A DNA stretch of 64,000 nucleotides from Ichthyophis bannanicus (GCA_033557465.1 JAWIIG010000037.1:1054001-1118000); one strand, 5' to 3'. Positions 1 through 11,155 are shown, numbered from the stretch's first letter. Notes: generated by a model not told the origin, from the letters alone. Numbers and translations are program-made.

Positions 1-667
1 CCCGGGGCTTTCTGGATCCAGTACAGAGAGCTGTGCCGGCAGCTGACAACTGGAAGCGTAAGCGTCGCCTCTCACAGCCACAGTAGTAGCTTCTGCAAGA
101 CAAAGTGAATGAGAACCATCCCTGCCTCATGATGGGCTGAGGGGTATTGGAGGACCATCAACCCCAGCTGGTGGTCGGGTCCAAGGCATTGCAAGCACCA
201 ATTATGGTGGTTGGTGGCAGAAATGGTCTTGTCACATTTGGTGCATTTTTTAAAGCTGCTAATCTGCTTGGACATGCTGAAAAATACCACCTCAGCAAAA
301 TCAAATTGAAAAACAGCCATGAGTGGGGAAAAGCCCCCAAAGGGGAAAAAACACCCAAAAGGCACAAAATACTACAGAAAAAACTCCAAAGGGTAAATAA
401 AACAACTAATTCACAACAGGAGGGCGAAAAAAAAAAAACGAACAAAAGCTCAGCCACAGGAGCAAGAAATTCAAACTTTTTTCTGGACTGCAGGAACACC
501 TCCTAGAGACTCCGCAGAAAAAAAAGAAGACTGAAAAAGATGGCGCCACGGTGGGTATGATTGGCAGGCGCACAAATGCAGTGTACCTCCCAAAGGCTTT
601 CTTTGGAAGCTGAGGAGCATTCCATGCGGGTCTCCGTCAGTGACGTCACCCATAAGTGAGGACTTAT
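1..667 (-). mobile_element. DIRS element, 5' end remnant (runs off the left edge)
   Basis: On the minus strand this holds a DIRS right terminal repeat (about 540-665, including the 'gtgacgtcacccataagtgagga' type edge in degraded form), a leader and the start of gag. The terminal sequence matches the right end of the element at 34422-41680 best. The outermost bases (the 'gcttgttcctgga' type edge) are missing, so the element is truncated where the CR1 sequence begins. Family assignment comes from the Gag zinc motif and terminal similarity to other copies in this window. Confidence 0.8.
72..275 (-). pseudogene. DIRS Gag N-terminus (partial)
   Basis: The reading frame from the Met at 275 starts MSKQISSFKKCTKC and continues with a second Cys pair in WCLQCLGPDH, the same CxxC...H..CxxC module that opens Gag in the copies at 10766 and 21461. 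The frame stops after about 67 codons and departs from the other copies after the zinc module, so it is a broken copy. Gag is expected to package element RNA. The start is chosen because the other two copies begin at the equivalent Met. Confidence 0.7.
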
Positions 668-1119
668 TAAATTGCTAGCTCTCTGACTGGGAGCTCTTAA
701 AAGGGGTTTGGTATATTTTTAAAGCATAGTTACATTCTTTGTGGTGCTTTAGTAGAACTATTTTCTTTGCTGGACTAGGTTTAAACTCTAATAACCTTTT
801 CAGCTTTTGTGAAACTACTGACACCTAATCAGGTGTTAGTTCCCTCCCTACCCACCCCTAGTGGGCAGTCTTGCTTTATAGGGCAACTCCCCATTTAACA
901 AAGTACAGGGACTTGGAACAGCACATTTTGAATATAATTAAGGAGATTTAACTGCTGTTTCTCTGAAAGGACAGCTGGGAAACCAGCTGGTACTTTGGTA
1001 GATCTCTCTCTTTGCTTTAACAGATACCTAAGCTCCACGAACAGAACAATGGCTGGGAAAATCGTATCGCTAAAGCTGTTGCCTCCGTTACAGCTTCTGC
1101 CTCTGTCCAGACAGAGGTC

Positions 1120-1932
1120 CCTTGCCAGTTGAAGGACCGGTTCCATGTGCAGGGTGCCTGCATGCTGAAAATCTGAGGAAACAAGTGGAGCAACTCAGTG
1201 GCGAGGCTGAGGAGCATTCAAGACAGTGAGAAGTACATTGATGAGATGCTTCTTGCAGCAACCAAGCTCTCCAGCAGAGGAGAAGATGGGTGCCAACAGA
1301 ATGACGAAGGTTGGACACAAGTCAACAAGGCCTGCAGAATCACCAATCCAACTTCTCCAGCCCATGAATTGGAGAACCATTATGCAGCCCTGGAAGTGGA
1401 GGAGGTGAAAGCATCCCTGGAAAGGGAAGAACCAGAGCTCAAGTACCCCAAAGTTGCAGAATCAGTGACCACAAGGAAGTGAAGGGTAGTGGTGGTTGGT
1501 GACTCTTTTCTGAGGGGTACTGAGGTGTCCATCTGCAGACCAGACTTGATGTCCAGAGAGGTATGCTGTCTGCCTAGTGCCCAAATCCAAGATGTTACGG
1601 AGAGTTTTCCGAGACTCATCAAGCCCACCGACTATTACCCAATGTTGCTAATCCATGTCGGAACAAATGATACTGCCAGGTATCCCTCTGAGCGTATCAA
1701 AAATGACTTCATGGCTCTGGGACAGAGGGTGAAGCAGTTAGGTGCACAGGTGATGTTCTCTTCAATCCTCCCTGTTGAGGGTAAAAGTCAAGGCAGAGAG
1801 GCTCGCATCCTGGAGTTGAATGCATGGCTGCATGGATGGTGTCATCGAAAGCGTTTTGGTTTCCTAGACCATGGGATGCTGTTCCAAGGGTTGCAGAGCA
1901 GAGATGGCATCCATCTGTCCAAGAAAGGTTGA
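1120..1932 (+). pseudogene. CR1 ORF1: zinc-like N-terminus and SGNH hydrolase (esterase) domain
   Basis: The first half is a degraded, charged, probably coiled-coil region (frames shift near 1225 and stop at 1480), preceded by a CAGCLHAENLRKQ segment typical of CR1 ORF1. From 1489 to 1932 a 147-codon frame encodes an SGNH/GDSL-type fold: nucleophile block GDSFLRG at its start, the HVGTND block in the middle and the RDGIHLS catalytic Asp/His block near its end, so all catalytic residues are present. CR1 ORF1 proteins bind RNA; the esterase domain's role is not settled. The stop at 1480 separates the two halves, so this copy is not functional as one protein. Confidence 0.8.
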
Positions 1933-2089
1933 TGTGTCTTCAGTAGTAGACTGGCTAATCTACTGAAGAGGGCTTTAAACTAAATGCGTTGGGGATGAGT
2001 GAAGAAAGCCCCCCAGGTAAGTAATACATTAAAATACCTTTATGGAAATGGGTAACAGGGGTAACATATGGAAAGCAGTGTGTATAAAT

Positions 2090-3100
2090 GCCCGTAGCAA
2101 GAGAAATAAGATCCCTGATGTTGAAGCTTTGGTGGGAGTGGCCGACTTGGATTTAAGTGGCAGTTACAGAAACATGGTTCACAGAAAACCATGACTGGGA
2201 TGTAAGTATACCTGGCTATACTTTATTCAGAAAGGACAGGGTAGGAAGAAGGGGAGGAGTGGCACTATAAGTAAAAAATACTATTAAAGCTTTGGAATTA
2301 CAGAGTTTAAAAGGGAGAGAGGAGGCATTGTGGGTTAAACTAGAAAGAGGGAAAGAGAAATCTATTTGCATTGGCGTGATATACAAACCTCCCTCACAAG
2401 AGGGTGGACAGAGTTAATTGAAGACATACGCAGCATTGTTAGGAAAGGGGAAGTGCTACTGATAGGGGATTTCAATATGCCAGATGTTGATTGGCACATT
2501 CCTGTTGCAGTATCATCTAGAAGTAAAGAGAGCCTGGATTTTCTACAGGGAGAACTATTCAAGCAATTGGTAACAGACCCCACATGTGAAGGGGCCATAC
2601 TGGAATTGGTGCTTACCAATGGTGAAAGTGTTTCTGATGTTATAGTGGGAGATCATTTTGCATCCAGTGATCACCAGATGGTGTGGTTCAGTATTTGGAC
2701 TAGGGCTGTTAGAATTCATTCAAAGGTGAGGGTCTTAGACTTTAGGAAGACTAACTTTGCCAGGATGGGCCAATACCTCAGGGAGTCATTAGCGGGATGG
2801 GAACAGCTGAGGGATGTAGAAAAACAGTGGGCAAAACTGAAAGGGGGTATTTTAAAGGCAACCAACCTTTTTGTTAAAATGGTAAATAAAGGCAAAAGGA
2901 ACAGGAGACCACTATGGTTTTCGAAGGAAGTAGCTGAAAAAGTGAAGAAAAAGAGGAAGGCCTTCATGAAATACAAGAGATCACAGAGAGAGGAAGACAG
3001 GCATCTATATTTGGAAAAACTTAGAGAAGCTAGCAAAGTAGTCAGGAAAGCAAAGATTCAGAGAGGAGGAAATAGCCAATGCAATAAAATGGGGGGATAA
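2090..3100 (+). pseudogene. CR1 ORF2: AP-endonuclease domain and linker (broken)
   Basis: Similarity to the copies at 21840 and 44941 starts near 2090 (weak N-terminal part, several stops). A 244-codon frame from 2366 holds the endonuclease C-terminal half, with the GDFNMPDVDW and ASSDHQMVW blocks that carry active-site Asp/His residues, followed by a Lys/Arg-rich linker (KVKKKRKAFMKYKRSQRE). The domain nicks target DNA to prime reverse transcription. Indels near 2270 and 3090 break it. Confidence 0.8.
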
Positions 3101-3203
3101 GACATTTTTCAGATATGTTAGTGAGAAGAGGAAGGGCAAAAGTGGGATTGTCAGACTCAAGGGTGAAGGGGAGGAATATGTAGAAGCTGGGGATAAAGCA
3201 GAA

Positions 3204-3936
3204 TTGCTTAAAAAATATTTCTGTTCTGTGTACACAGATGAAGAACCAGGAACAGGACCTCAGAAAACACCCACAAACAGGAATAGAAGCGAGGGACATC
3301 TTGAACAATTTTCAGAAGACTGTGTTCGTGAGAAACTAGCTCAACATAAAGTAGACAAAGCGATGGGAGCGGATGGGATACCCCCTAGAATACTGAGGGA
3401 ACTTGGGGACGTTCTAGCAGCTCCACTGACTGACCTATTCAATGCCCCATTGGAGTCAGGAGTGGTGCCAAAGGACTGGAGAGAGGCTCATGTGGTGCCT
3501 TTACACAAAAACGGAAGTAAGGATGTGGTTGAAAACTACAGGCCAGTTAGTTTAACTTTGGTGGTGAGTAGATTATTGGAGATGCTTCTGAAAGAGAAAA
3601 CAGTGAGGTTTCTGGAGTCCAGCGGATTACAGGATCTGAGGCAGCATGGATTCACCAGAGGCAGGTCTTCTCAGACAAATCTGATTGATTTCTTTGACTG
3701 GGTGACCAGGGACCTAGACTGAGGGAGAGCCCTAGATGTGGTGGATGCTAATTGTATTGGGCGGTATATAAAGTTTTAATAAACATAAACATAAAGCCTC
3801 TGACACTGTTCCTCACAAGCAACTTATAAACAAACTGAGCACCCTTGGGATGGATCCTAAAGTTACTGCTTGGGTTAGAAATTGGTTGGGTGGGAAGCGA
3901 CAGAGTACAGGTAAATGGAGCTCACACTGAGGAAAA
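3204..3936 (+). pseudogene. CR1 ORF2: reverse transcriptase, N-terminal half
   Basis: A 172-codon frame to 3722 carries RT fingers and the ENYRPVSL and QHGFTRGRSSQTNL blocks typical of CR1/L2 RT. A stop at 3720 is followed by a short foreign insertion (3743-3793) and a degraded stretch to 3936, where DIRS1 interrupts. The catalytic half lies at 11156-11771. Confidence 0.85.
3743..3793 (+). mobile_element. Ultra-short 5'-truncated LINE/SINE 3' tail
   Basis: Compared with the CR1 copy at 23430-23490, about 15 CR1 bases are replaced here by roughly 50 bp containing GGGCGGTATATAAAG then an A-rich (aaacat)n tail. The GCGGTATATAA block is the 3' arm of the tail hairpin of the L2-like LINEs and SINEs in this window. 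Confidence 0.6.
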
Positions 3937-4123
3937 GCACAGTTACTTACCTGTAACAGGTGATCTCTGGGAACAGCAGGAATAAGTCTTCACATATGGG
4001 TACGTCGGTACCGACGGAGCCTGCGCGGGAACGCTCCCCAGCTTCCCAAAAAGGAAAGCTTTTGGGAGCATCCCACAGCACCTGCGCGCTGCCTTCCCGC
4101 CTTTCCTAACCGCCTCTCCTCAG
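3937..4123. repeat. DIRS1 terminal repeat (3' end of the element)
   Basis: The first ~36 bases (GCACAGTTACTTACCTGTAA onward) are unique to this edge; the next ~150 bases are the inverse complement of 10990-11137. Internal marks include CCCATATGTGAAGAC-type sequence, a CGGTACCG palindrome and a CpG-rich stretch. Confidence 0.9.
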
Positions 4124-4198
4124 TTCGAGACAATAGAGAGAGAGAGGAAAGGAAAAATAGATAGAGAGGTACAACTCCTAGGGGAGGTGGGAGGGTTG

Positions 4199-4306
4199 TG
4201 AAGACTTATTCCTGCTGTTCCCAGAGATCACCTGTTACAGGTAAGTAACTGTGCTATCTCCAGGAACAAGCAGGAATGCGTCTTCACATATGGGGACTCC
4301 CTAGCT
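4199..4306. repeat. DIRS1 internal complementary region (ICR)
   Basis: The first half is the inverse complement of the left outer edge, ending ...GTAACTGTGC; the second half starts TATCTCCAGGAAC and is the inverse complement of the right outer edge. The two meet head to tail, so the ICR carries the junction expected in a circular DIRS intermediate. This is the defining DIRS structure, used as a template to complete both ends. Confidence 0.9.
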
Positions 4307-4408
4307 AAAGATGCCTGGGAGATCCCCAAGGATATGAGACCCTGGGAAGGGTTCTACCTCCTCCTATGGATCTCAGGCATCCATCCAGGGAAGGAGGGTA
4401 GGAGTTGA

Positions 4409-5450
4409 TTAAGAATGGAACAGGTGTTTGAGAACAGCCTGACCAAACAAGGCATCCCGGCGGAAGTCCTTGTCCAAGCAGTAATGGGCTGTGAAGGTAT
4501 GAACTGAGGCCCAGGTGGCTACTCGACAGATCTGGTCGATGGACACAGAATTTAGATGAGCCATAGAGGTGGCCATGGCCCTCACATTATGAGCTGTGAC
4601 ATGGCTCTCCAGAGAAAGGTTTTTACTCTGGTAGGCAAAAGAAATACACTGAGCAATCCAATTGGACAGTGTCCTCTTAGAGACTGGAAGTCCCAAATGA
4701 GAAGGATCAAAAGCAACAAAGAGCTGAGAAGATTTCCTATGTTGCTGTGTCCTTTGTAAGTAAAAGGCAAGAGCTCTTTTACAATCCAGATTATGAAGAC
4801 TCTTCTCTGCACTTGATGCATGAGGAGCTGGAAAAGACAGGTAAATATACCTCTTGATTAAGATGAAAAGGTGAGACCACTTTAGGCATAAAGTGTGGAT
4901 TGGTCCTAAGGACTACCTTATAATGGAACCTTGTATAAGGTGGATTAGCCACTAAGGCCTGCAGCTCACTGATGCGGCGAGCTGAGGTGACTGCAATAAG
5001 GAAAATAAAGAAATTTCAAGGAGGTGGTGGCTAAGGGTTCAAAAGGAGGCTTCATAAGCTGACCAAGAACCAGATTTAAATCCCATGCCACCGGAGGAGG
5101 CCTAATGGGAGGTTTAGTCAAAGTTAGGCCTCTCATGAATCTTGCAAAAAGAGGATGAGAGGAAATAGGTTGTCCATTGATAGGCTTAAGGGATGCTGCA
5201 ATAGCACTCAAATGGACCCTTACTGAATTTGTCTTAAGGCCTGCATTGGAAAGATGCAGGAGATATTCCAATAGAGAATTCAAAGGTAGTGCTAGAGGGT
5301 CAAGACCCTTTTCAGCACACCAAATGGAAAATCTTTTCCATTTAAAAGCATAGGAACGCCTAGTGGAAGGTTTTCTGGAAGCATGGAGGATATCCTTCAC
5401 TTGCTGAGAAGGATTCAAGCGTTGAAGGTCTAGGCCTTCAGTAACCAAAC
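4409..5450 (-). pseudogene. DIRS1 tyrosine recombinase (frameshifted)
   Basis: The C-terminal frame (4696 to 4409) contains the HNVR box (catalytic His/Arg) and the HYCLD box with the nucleophilic Tyr; the stop is at 4409. The N-terminal core-binding part lies in the frame spanning 4966-6204 (KPSTRRSYAFKWKRF). The segment between, which should carry the first catalytic Arg (SARRISEL in DIRS2), is shifted out of frame around 4830-4990. The enzyme would integrate circular DIRS DNA. Upstream, its frame stays open across RNase H. Confidence 0.85.
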
Positions 5451-6882
5451 TCTGAGGTGAAGGGACTTGGGGTTTGGATGCCACAAAGTCCCTTCCTCCT
5501 GGGACAGAAGGTCTGGAGCAGCTCCCAAGTCCAGGGAGGGGGCTTGGGAGAGATGCAGAAGTAGAGGGTACCACACTTGGCGTGGCCAGCATGGAGCTAT
5601 GAGGATCATAGATCCTTGATCCCTCTGGAGTTTGAACAGAGTCTTGGGAATCAAGGGAATGGGTGGAAAGGCATACAGGAAGCCCTGACCCCAATGAAGG
5701 AGGAAGGCATCCTTGGCCTGAACTCCCTGACACGGAATTCTGGAACAGAACCGGGGAAGTTTGGCATTCCACGGACTTGCAAAGAGGTCTATGTCCGGGG
5801 TTCCCCATTCTTGGAAGATTCTGAGTACCTGATCCATGTGCAGGGACCATTCGTGTGGAAGCAGAACTCGACTGAGTCTGTCTGCCCAAGAGTTTTGGAT
5901 TCCTGGGAGATATACTGCCAGGAGATGGATTTGATGCTCTCTGGCGAAGGCCCACAATCTTAAAGCTTCGTTGTAAAGCGACAGAGAGCCAGTTCCTCCT
6001 TGCTTGTTTATGTAAAACATGGCTACCTGATTGTCCGTATGAATGAGGACTGTCTTGTAGCTGAGGAGGGTATGAAAGACCTTGAGAGCTAGAAAACTGC
6101 TCGAAGCTCCAAGTGGTTGATATGAAGAGAGGTCTCCTGTGGGGACCAAGTACCTTGAGTGGAGAAGTCCTGTAGATGAGCTCCCCAACCTGTTTGGGAG
6201 GCATCTGTTGTGAGGGTTGCTTGGGGCAACAACTGTTGGAAGGGGGACCCCAGCAACAGATTTTGAGTGGACATCCACCATTGGAGAGACCAAAAGAGAC
6301 ATCTGGAGGTTGCTATTTGGTCAGAGAGCTCCTGATGCTTGAGTCCACTGGGTGGACAAAGTCCATTGAGCTGCTTTCATGTGTAGGTGAGCATAGGGTA
6401 CCACATGCACTGTGGAAGCCATGTGGCCTAGCAGTTGCAGCATCTCCCGGGCAGTTAAGTGGCTCTTTGACTGAATCTGGGAGGCTAACTGCACTAGACG
6501 TTGGCAACGGGCCTGAGGAAGGTAGGCCCTTGCAGTGGTAGTATCCAACCAGGCCCCTATGAATTCTAGGGACTGAGTAGGGGTGAGCTGAGACTTTGGG
6601 AGGTTTACCACAAGTCCCAAATACTTCAGAATACGTCTTGTGCGGTCCAGGGAAATCTGGGCCTCTGACTGAGATGGAGCTCAGATGAGCCAGTCGTCCA
6701 GGTATGGGAATACAAATATTCCCAGAGTGCGTAGAAATGCAGCTACTGTTGACATGCATTTGGTGAACACTCTTGGAGCAGAGGCCAGACCGAAAGGTAG
6801 CACCCTGTATTGATAATGTTTTCCTTGGAAAAGAAAACGGAGGAATCTTCTGTGAGATGGATGGATGAGGACATGTGTGTAC

Positions 6883-7702
6883 TGTGATAAGGAAACTTAT
6901 CATAGCTCAGGAAGGAGCTATAGAAAAGGTGAAGTGACTCTGAACAAGCAACCTGTCAGTTCTGGTAGAAATAAGAAAACAGAATTTTTCTATAAAAGAC
7001 TACCAGTCCCAGAATGCACCAGGTTTCCAACAGCCATTAGAGGAGCTGAAGTGGGGAAACGTGTGTTCAATCAAGAGGGCTATGAGGTAATCCCCAAGCA
7101 CTCATCTCAAAGGGCAGGGCCTGATTCAGCACAGTTGCGCTGTGCTAGGGTGGAGCACTCATCTAAGCTGAATAAAGGTAGAGTTTATTCTACAGAGAAT
7201 TATCCTCAGTTTCATCTGGGAGATCCTCAGGATCAGCTTGGAGATCCTCATCTTGGACAGCTTCATCATCTGGAGGATCATCAGAAGCAGAAGCCAGAGT
7301 GGATGGACAGAGGGCAAGAAACCCTTTGGAAGAAAGAAGAGAAAAGCATTTGGGAGGTCTAAAGGAGTCCAGATCAGTACGTATACTGGGAGACATTCAA
7401 AAGGCAAGCTTACACCATTGGACTGGGGAAAGCCAGAGGAATGGTGCTGCAGGGCTAGGAATCTCCAGACGGTACCTGTGAGGGAGACGGCTGCACGTGG
7501 AAGGGACCCTAAGACCCGTGCCAGAAGGTATGTGAAGAGAGATCCAGTGTCCAGGGATCTGGATTGGAAGGCTGGACATAAAAACTGGACTACATACTGG
7601 CCAGGCTATTTAGAGAGGAACTCTAACAGCAATGGAAGCTCAGGTATGAACACTGATCTATGCCCTAGCTATAACCTTGAAAGACAGCAGGGAAACAAGT
7701 GA
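6883..7702 (+). pseudogene. ORF inside the TG...CA element, copy 1 (one frameshift)
   Basis: I do not recognise the protein. One frame is open from the first base of the element to the stop at 7360, and a second from 7238 to 7702. Together they align with the single continuous frame in copy 2 (36722-37672), with the frame change near 7290-7310. Shared segments include NKQPVSSGR near the start and DWKAGH.NW.TYWPGY near the end. Residues are mostly polar and basic; no transmembrane segment or known domain is visible. The Met used in copy 2 is Ile here, so this copy is probably inactive. Confidence 0.55.
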
Positions 7703-8462
7703 AAGTGCTCCATTGAGAAATTCCTCTGTGCCAATCCCTGATATTGAACCCATGATTGTTGAAGAAGGGGGAAGGAGCGTTCTTAGATACAGGCTGTGAA
7801 TATATGGATTGCTCTCTGTCTAAACTCCTTTGGTAATTTTCTGTTACAAAGTACAACCACCATCACAAAGAAATACAAACTTGTTCTTTAATCTACTCAG
7901 AAAAGCTCCTGAAGTAGGATTTGAGACACGCAGTAGAAAGCAAGCCAGCTAAGGGGTTTCAGCTGGGTAACTGCTAGCAATTGAGCCTTACCTAATTGCT
8001 TGTGAGCTCTGAGGAAATCACTTCTGAATCTATGTGTGAAGATATAAGAAGTTAACCTGAAAAGAACAGTTTTTTCCCTTCTTTGTGGGTTTTGCTTGTT
8101 GTTTGAAACACTGCTAAGAAAATATTAGCTAAAGCCTACAGAAAAGACCAGTTTGTTACCAACCAGGTCTTTATTCTTTTGATTTGATTGCCTGACAAGT
8201 TCAACTGTTTTCCTGATTTTGTTTTTCTAAGTTTAACACTGAAAGCAAGTATCCTGTTTTATGTGCTATCAAGCATATCTGTGTTGGGAGAAATAACCCC
8301 ATAAATAAATATCTTATTGGCTTTACACTCAAGCACAACTAATTATTGTGAGCAGCTGTGTCTGGTGTGAATGGACTGCATTTCCCACAATCCCTTGCAA
8401 ATCATATTGATATATGCACTTGCCAAGACTGTGAACATTCTCACCCAGGCACCCGTCTGACA
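6883..8462 (+). mobile_element. TG...CA element with 4-bp target duplication GTAC (solo-LTR-like), copy 1
   Basis: It starts TGTGATAAGG and ends CGTCTGACA, flanked by GTAC at 6879-6882 and 8463-8466; removing it plus one GTAC restores DIRS RT. A related copy at 36722-38259 has the same ends and a different duplication (ACGT). TG...CA ends, a 4-bp duplication, a TATAAAAG box at 6991 and AATAAA signals near 8302-8308 suit a solo LTR of a retrovirus- or Ty3-type element. The unusual feature is a long open frame from the first base (see the feature at 6883-7702). A non-autonomous LTR element is the alternative. Confidence 0.75.
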
Positions 8463-8899
8463 GTACGCATCCTTGAGATCTAGAGAACAAAGCCAATCCT
8501 GACTTTGAAGGTATGGAAGGAGAGTGCCCAGAGAAAGCATCTTGAACTTCTCCTTGCATAGAAATTTGTTCAATTCCCTGAGGTCTAATATGGGTCTGTA
8601 TCCCCCTGTCTTCTTTGGAATGAGAAAATAGGGGGAGTAAAACCCTGACCCTTGTTGAAGAAGGGGAACTTCTTCTACTGCCCCTTGGTCAAGAAGGGTA
8701 GTCACCTCTTGACCTAGAAGGTCGAGAAGAGATGTGGGAGAATTGAAGTGTCTCACCATGGTGTGAGGAGGAAGGTCTGAGAAATGAAGTTTGTAACCCT
8801 CTCTTATGATGGAGAGGGTCCACTGCTCTGATGTAATCTGCTCCCATCTGGGAGCAAAATGAGCTAACCTTCCTGGAATGGTGAGAGGTTCTGGCTGTT

Positions 8900-10766
8900 T
8901 TAAAGCCAGAAAGGCTAAGTTCTCTAGCATCATGTCAAAAACCCTGAGGCGGTTGGATCTGTTGAGTTGCAGCAGCCCCTGTAGACTTAGGCCTGGCCTG
9001 TTTAGGTTGCCGACGCTTAGTGGCAAAGCAACCTGTAGAAGACTGTTGGCCTGAAGTAGAAGGAAATCTGCCCTTTTTGAAAAAAAAGATTTTTTAAAGG
9101 GCTTTTTCCTGGCAGGAATGGAGGTTGACTTTGAAAGTCTATCCAAAGCAGAGTTTTCTGCATCCATTTGAGTGGCTTTTATTTGCCATTCTTTGCCAAA
9201 TAGGTTTTCACCTGTACAGGGAAGATTTCCTAAGCCATCTTGAACCCAGGGTTCTAAATCAGAAGCTTGGAGCCAAGCAATTCTGCGAGCAGCTATGGCA
9301 ATGCCTGAAGCTCTGCTGGCACCTTCAAAGGAGTCAAAGGTTGCCCTGTTGGAAAACTTTGAAATGTCTTGGGTATGCTTAAGCCAAATGAGGAATTCTT
9401 CCCTTTTATCCTCTGGAAGAAAAGGGAGGAAAGTGTGCAGCTTTTCTGCAACTTCTTTTAGAAACATACCCATGTAAAGACTATATGAGTTGATTCTGGC
9501 AATAAGCATACTGGCTTGGAAGATTTTCCTACCAAAAGCATCCAAGGTCCTGCATTCTCTTCCTGGAGGAGCAGAAGAGTGTCTCTTTGTACTCTTTATC
9601 CTCTTCATAGCTGACTGCACCACAATGGAATGGTGAGGAAGCTGAGTTTTATGAAACCCAGGACAGGGAGGGACACGATACATAGTGTCCAATCTGCGAG
9701 AATGAGGAGAGAGAGTGAGAGGAGTCTCCCATAAATCAATCATGTGTTCATAAAGAATCTCATGAATTGGTAAGGTGACTGCCTCTCTAGGAGCCTTAGA
9801 ATAACCTAAAATATCTAATTTTTTTGCTCTAGGCTCTGATTCAGAGGTTACTGAAATAGAAAGTCCTTTAGCTACTTCTCTTATGAAGTCTTGAAAGGAC
9901 AAGTCCTCTGGAGGAGACATTCTTCTTTTTGGAGAAGGCTCTTCAGGAAGGGTTATGGATACTTCAGGAGACTCCTCTGATGTATCAGAATCATCAGAGG
10001 AATCAAAGTACCGTCTGTCAGGGTGCTCTTCTAATGCTCGATACGCGTATCGAGCAGTATCGACATCGGGCGTCTTCGGTACCGGATCGGTACCGATAAG
10101 CAGCCCTGGACAAGGAACCGCTGCAGTCGGTATCCTGGTTGATGCCGATGTAGTCGGTGCCGGTACCGAAGCCGATACAGACAACGGAGTTTGTTGTGGT
10201 ACCAGCAGCGTCGCAGCTTGAATGAAGGCCGTGATAGTCCGCTGCATGGACAGAACAGTCTGATCCATCGACGCCATGAATGCCTGGAATTCGGTACCGG
10301 GAGATTGTGCCGGTACCCCAGAGCATTCTAACAGGTGATCGGTCGAGGCCGTGCCATCGATGTCAACCTGTAACCCCATAGGAGGAGCTTTGGAAGCCGG
10401 AGCTTCCCGCCGGGGTTGTTTAGCTGGTGCAGGATCCTCGAGGGCTAGCCCGGAGGCATCTCGATGCTTAGAGGGAGATCTACCCTTCGAGGACCTGCTG
10501 TATTTATGTTTGGTTACCTGAGATCCATCAGGAGAAGAAGACCTGGAAGATGTCGATGCTACCGAAGCTGCATCGGCGGGAAACAGCACATGGAGCTTGG
10601 CTGCTCGGTTCTGTAAACCCCGTTTAGACATAAGAGAGCAGGACGGACAATCTGGAATGGAGTGTTCAGGACCCAAACATTTAAGACACCATTCATGGGT
10701 GTCTGTAACAGAAATAGTACCGCTACACTTAGTGCATTTCTTGAACCCGGAGGCTGGTTTTTCCAT
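8900..10766 (-). pseudogene. DIRS1 Gag
   Basis: The start Met at 10766 gives MEKPASGFKKCTKC, followed by HEWCLKCLGPEH: a CxxC...H..CxxC zinc module, then a Ser/Pro-rich linker dense in CGGTACCG palindromes (10040-10340), then a folded region (LSFQDFIREV, RRLDTMYRVPP, FGRKIFQASMLIARINSYSLY, LACTGENLFG-like). Near 9083-9095 a homopolymer indel moves the reading frame, so the basic C-terminal tail seen in DIRS2 (TAKRQQSKQARAKP) is lost and the frame runs straight into RT as one 767-codon frame. Read against DIRS2 this is a mutation, not a designed fusion. Confidence 0.85.
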
Positions 10767-10989
10767 GAGGGAAATTTTCTTGTGGGTCCTGAGGCCCAAA
10801 GAGAAAAAATACACTAAGTGAGGAAAAGTATAGATATGTATATATTTTTTTTTAAAAGAAGAAAGAAAAGACCGGCGGTACCGGTCCGGAGTCGGGGAAG
10901 GCAGACACGCGACCAAAGAAATAAAATAAAATAAAGAACTTCTTCAGCGGTGACAGGGCTCGACCTGCTGGCTCCGCGGCAAAGAAGAA

Positions 10990-11152
10990 CTGAGGAGAGG
11001 CGGTTAGGAAAGGCGGGAAGGCAGCGTGCAGGCGCTGTGGGATGCTCCCAAAAGCTTTCCTTTTTGGGAAGCTGGGGAGCGTTCCCGCGCAGGCTCCGTC
11101 GGTACCGATGTACCCATATGTGAAGACTCATTCCTGCTTGTTCCTGGAGATA
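10990..11152. repeat. DIRS1 terminal repeat (5' end of the element)
   Basis: Inverse complement of 3973-4123 plus a unique outer edge TTCCTGCTTGTTCCTGGAGATA. The CCCATATGTGAAGACT block is common to all DIRS-A copies in the window. Confidence 0.9.
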
Positions 11153-11155
11153 GGA

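Larger units (their letters stand above)
5430..8860 (-). pseudogene. DIRS1 reverse transcriptase / RNase H, split by the 6883-8462 insertion
   Basis: The RT N-terminus (FAPRWEQITSEQWTLSIIRE, then the FLIPKKTGGYRPILDLREL block) lies at 8860-8467. The rest resumes at 6882 with a frame giving LPKSQLTPTQSLEF and RNase H (HTDNQVAMFYINKQGG) down to 5430. At about 6678 the catalytic YLDDWLI block is followed by a TGA where DIRS2 has CGA (Arg). Frameshifts separate the 6321-6620 and 5430-6302 segments. Confidence 0.87.
3937..11152 (-). mobile_element. DIRS1: DIRS-type tyrosine-recombinase retrotransposon
   Basis: Coding order on the minus strand is gag, RT/RNase H, recombinase. Ends are GCACAGTTACTTACC on the left of the window and CCTGGAGATA on the right; the same ends bound DIRS2. 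There is no target-site duplication. About 150-bp inverted terminal repeats lie at 3973-4123 and 10990-11137, and an internal complementary region at 4199-4306. A 1.58-kb element (6883-8462) interrupts RT. The copy also carries several frameshifts and a stop in the RT catalytic block, so it is dead. Confidence 0.93.

Noticed and set aside
8343..10766. Designed Gag-RT fusion in DIRS1
   Set aside because: Comparison with DIRS2 shows the Gag tail and stop were bypassed by a homopolymer indel near 9090; RT is normally in the +1 frame.
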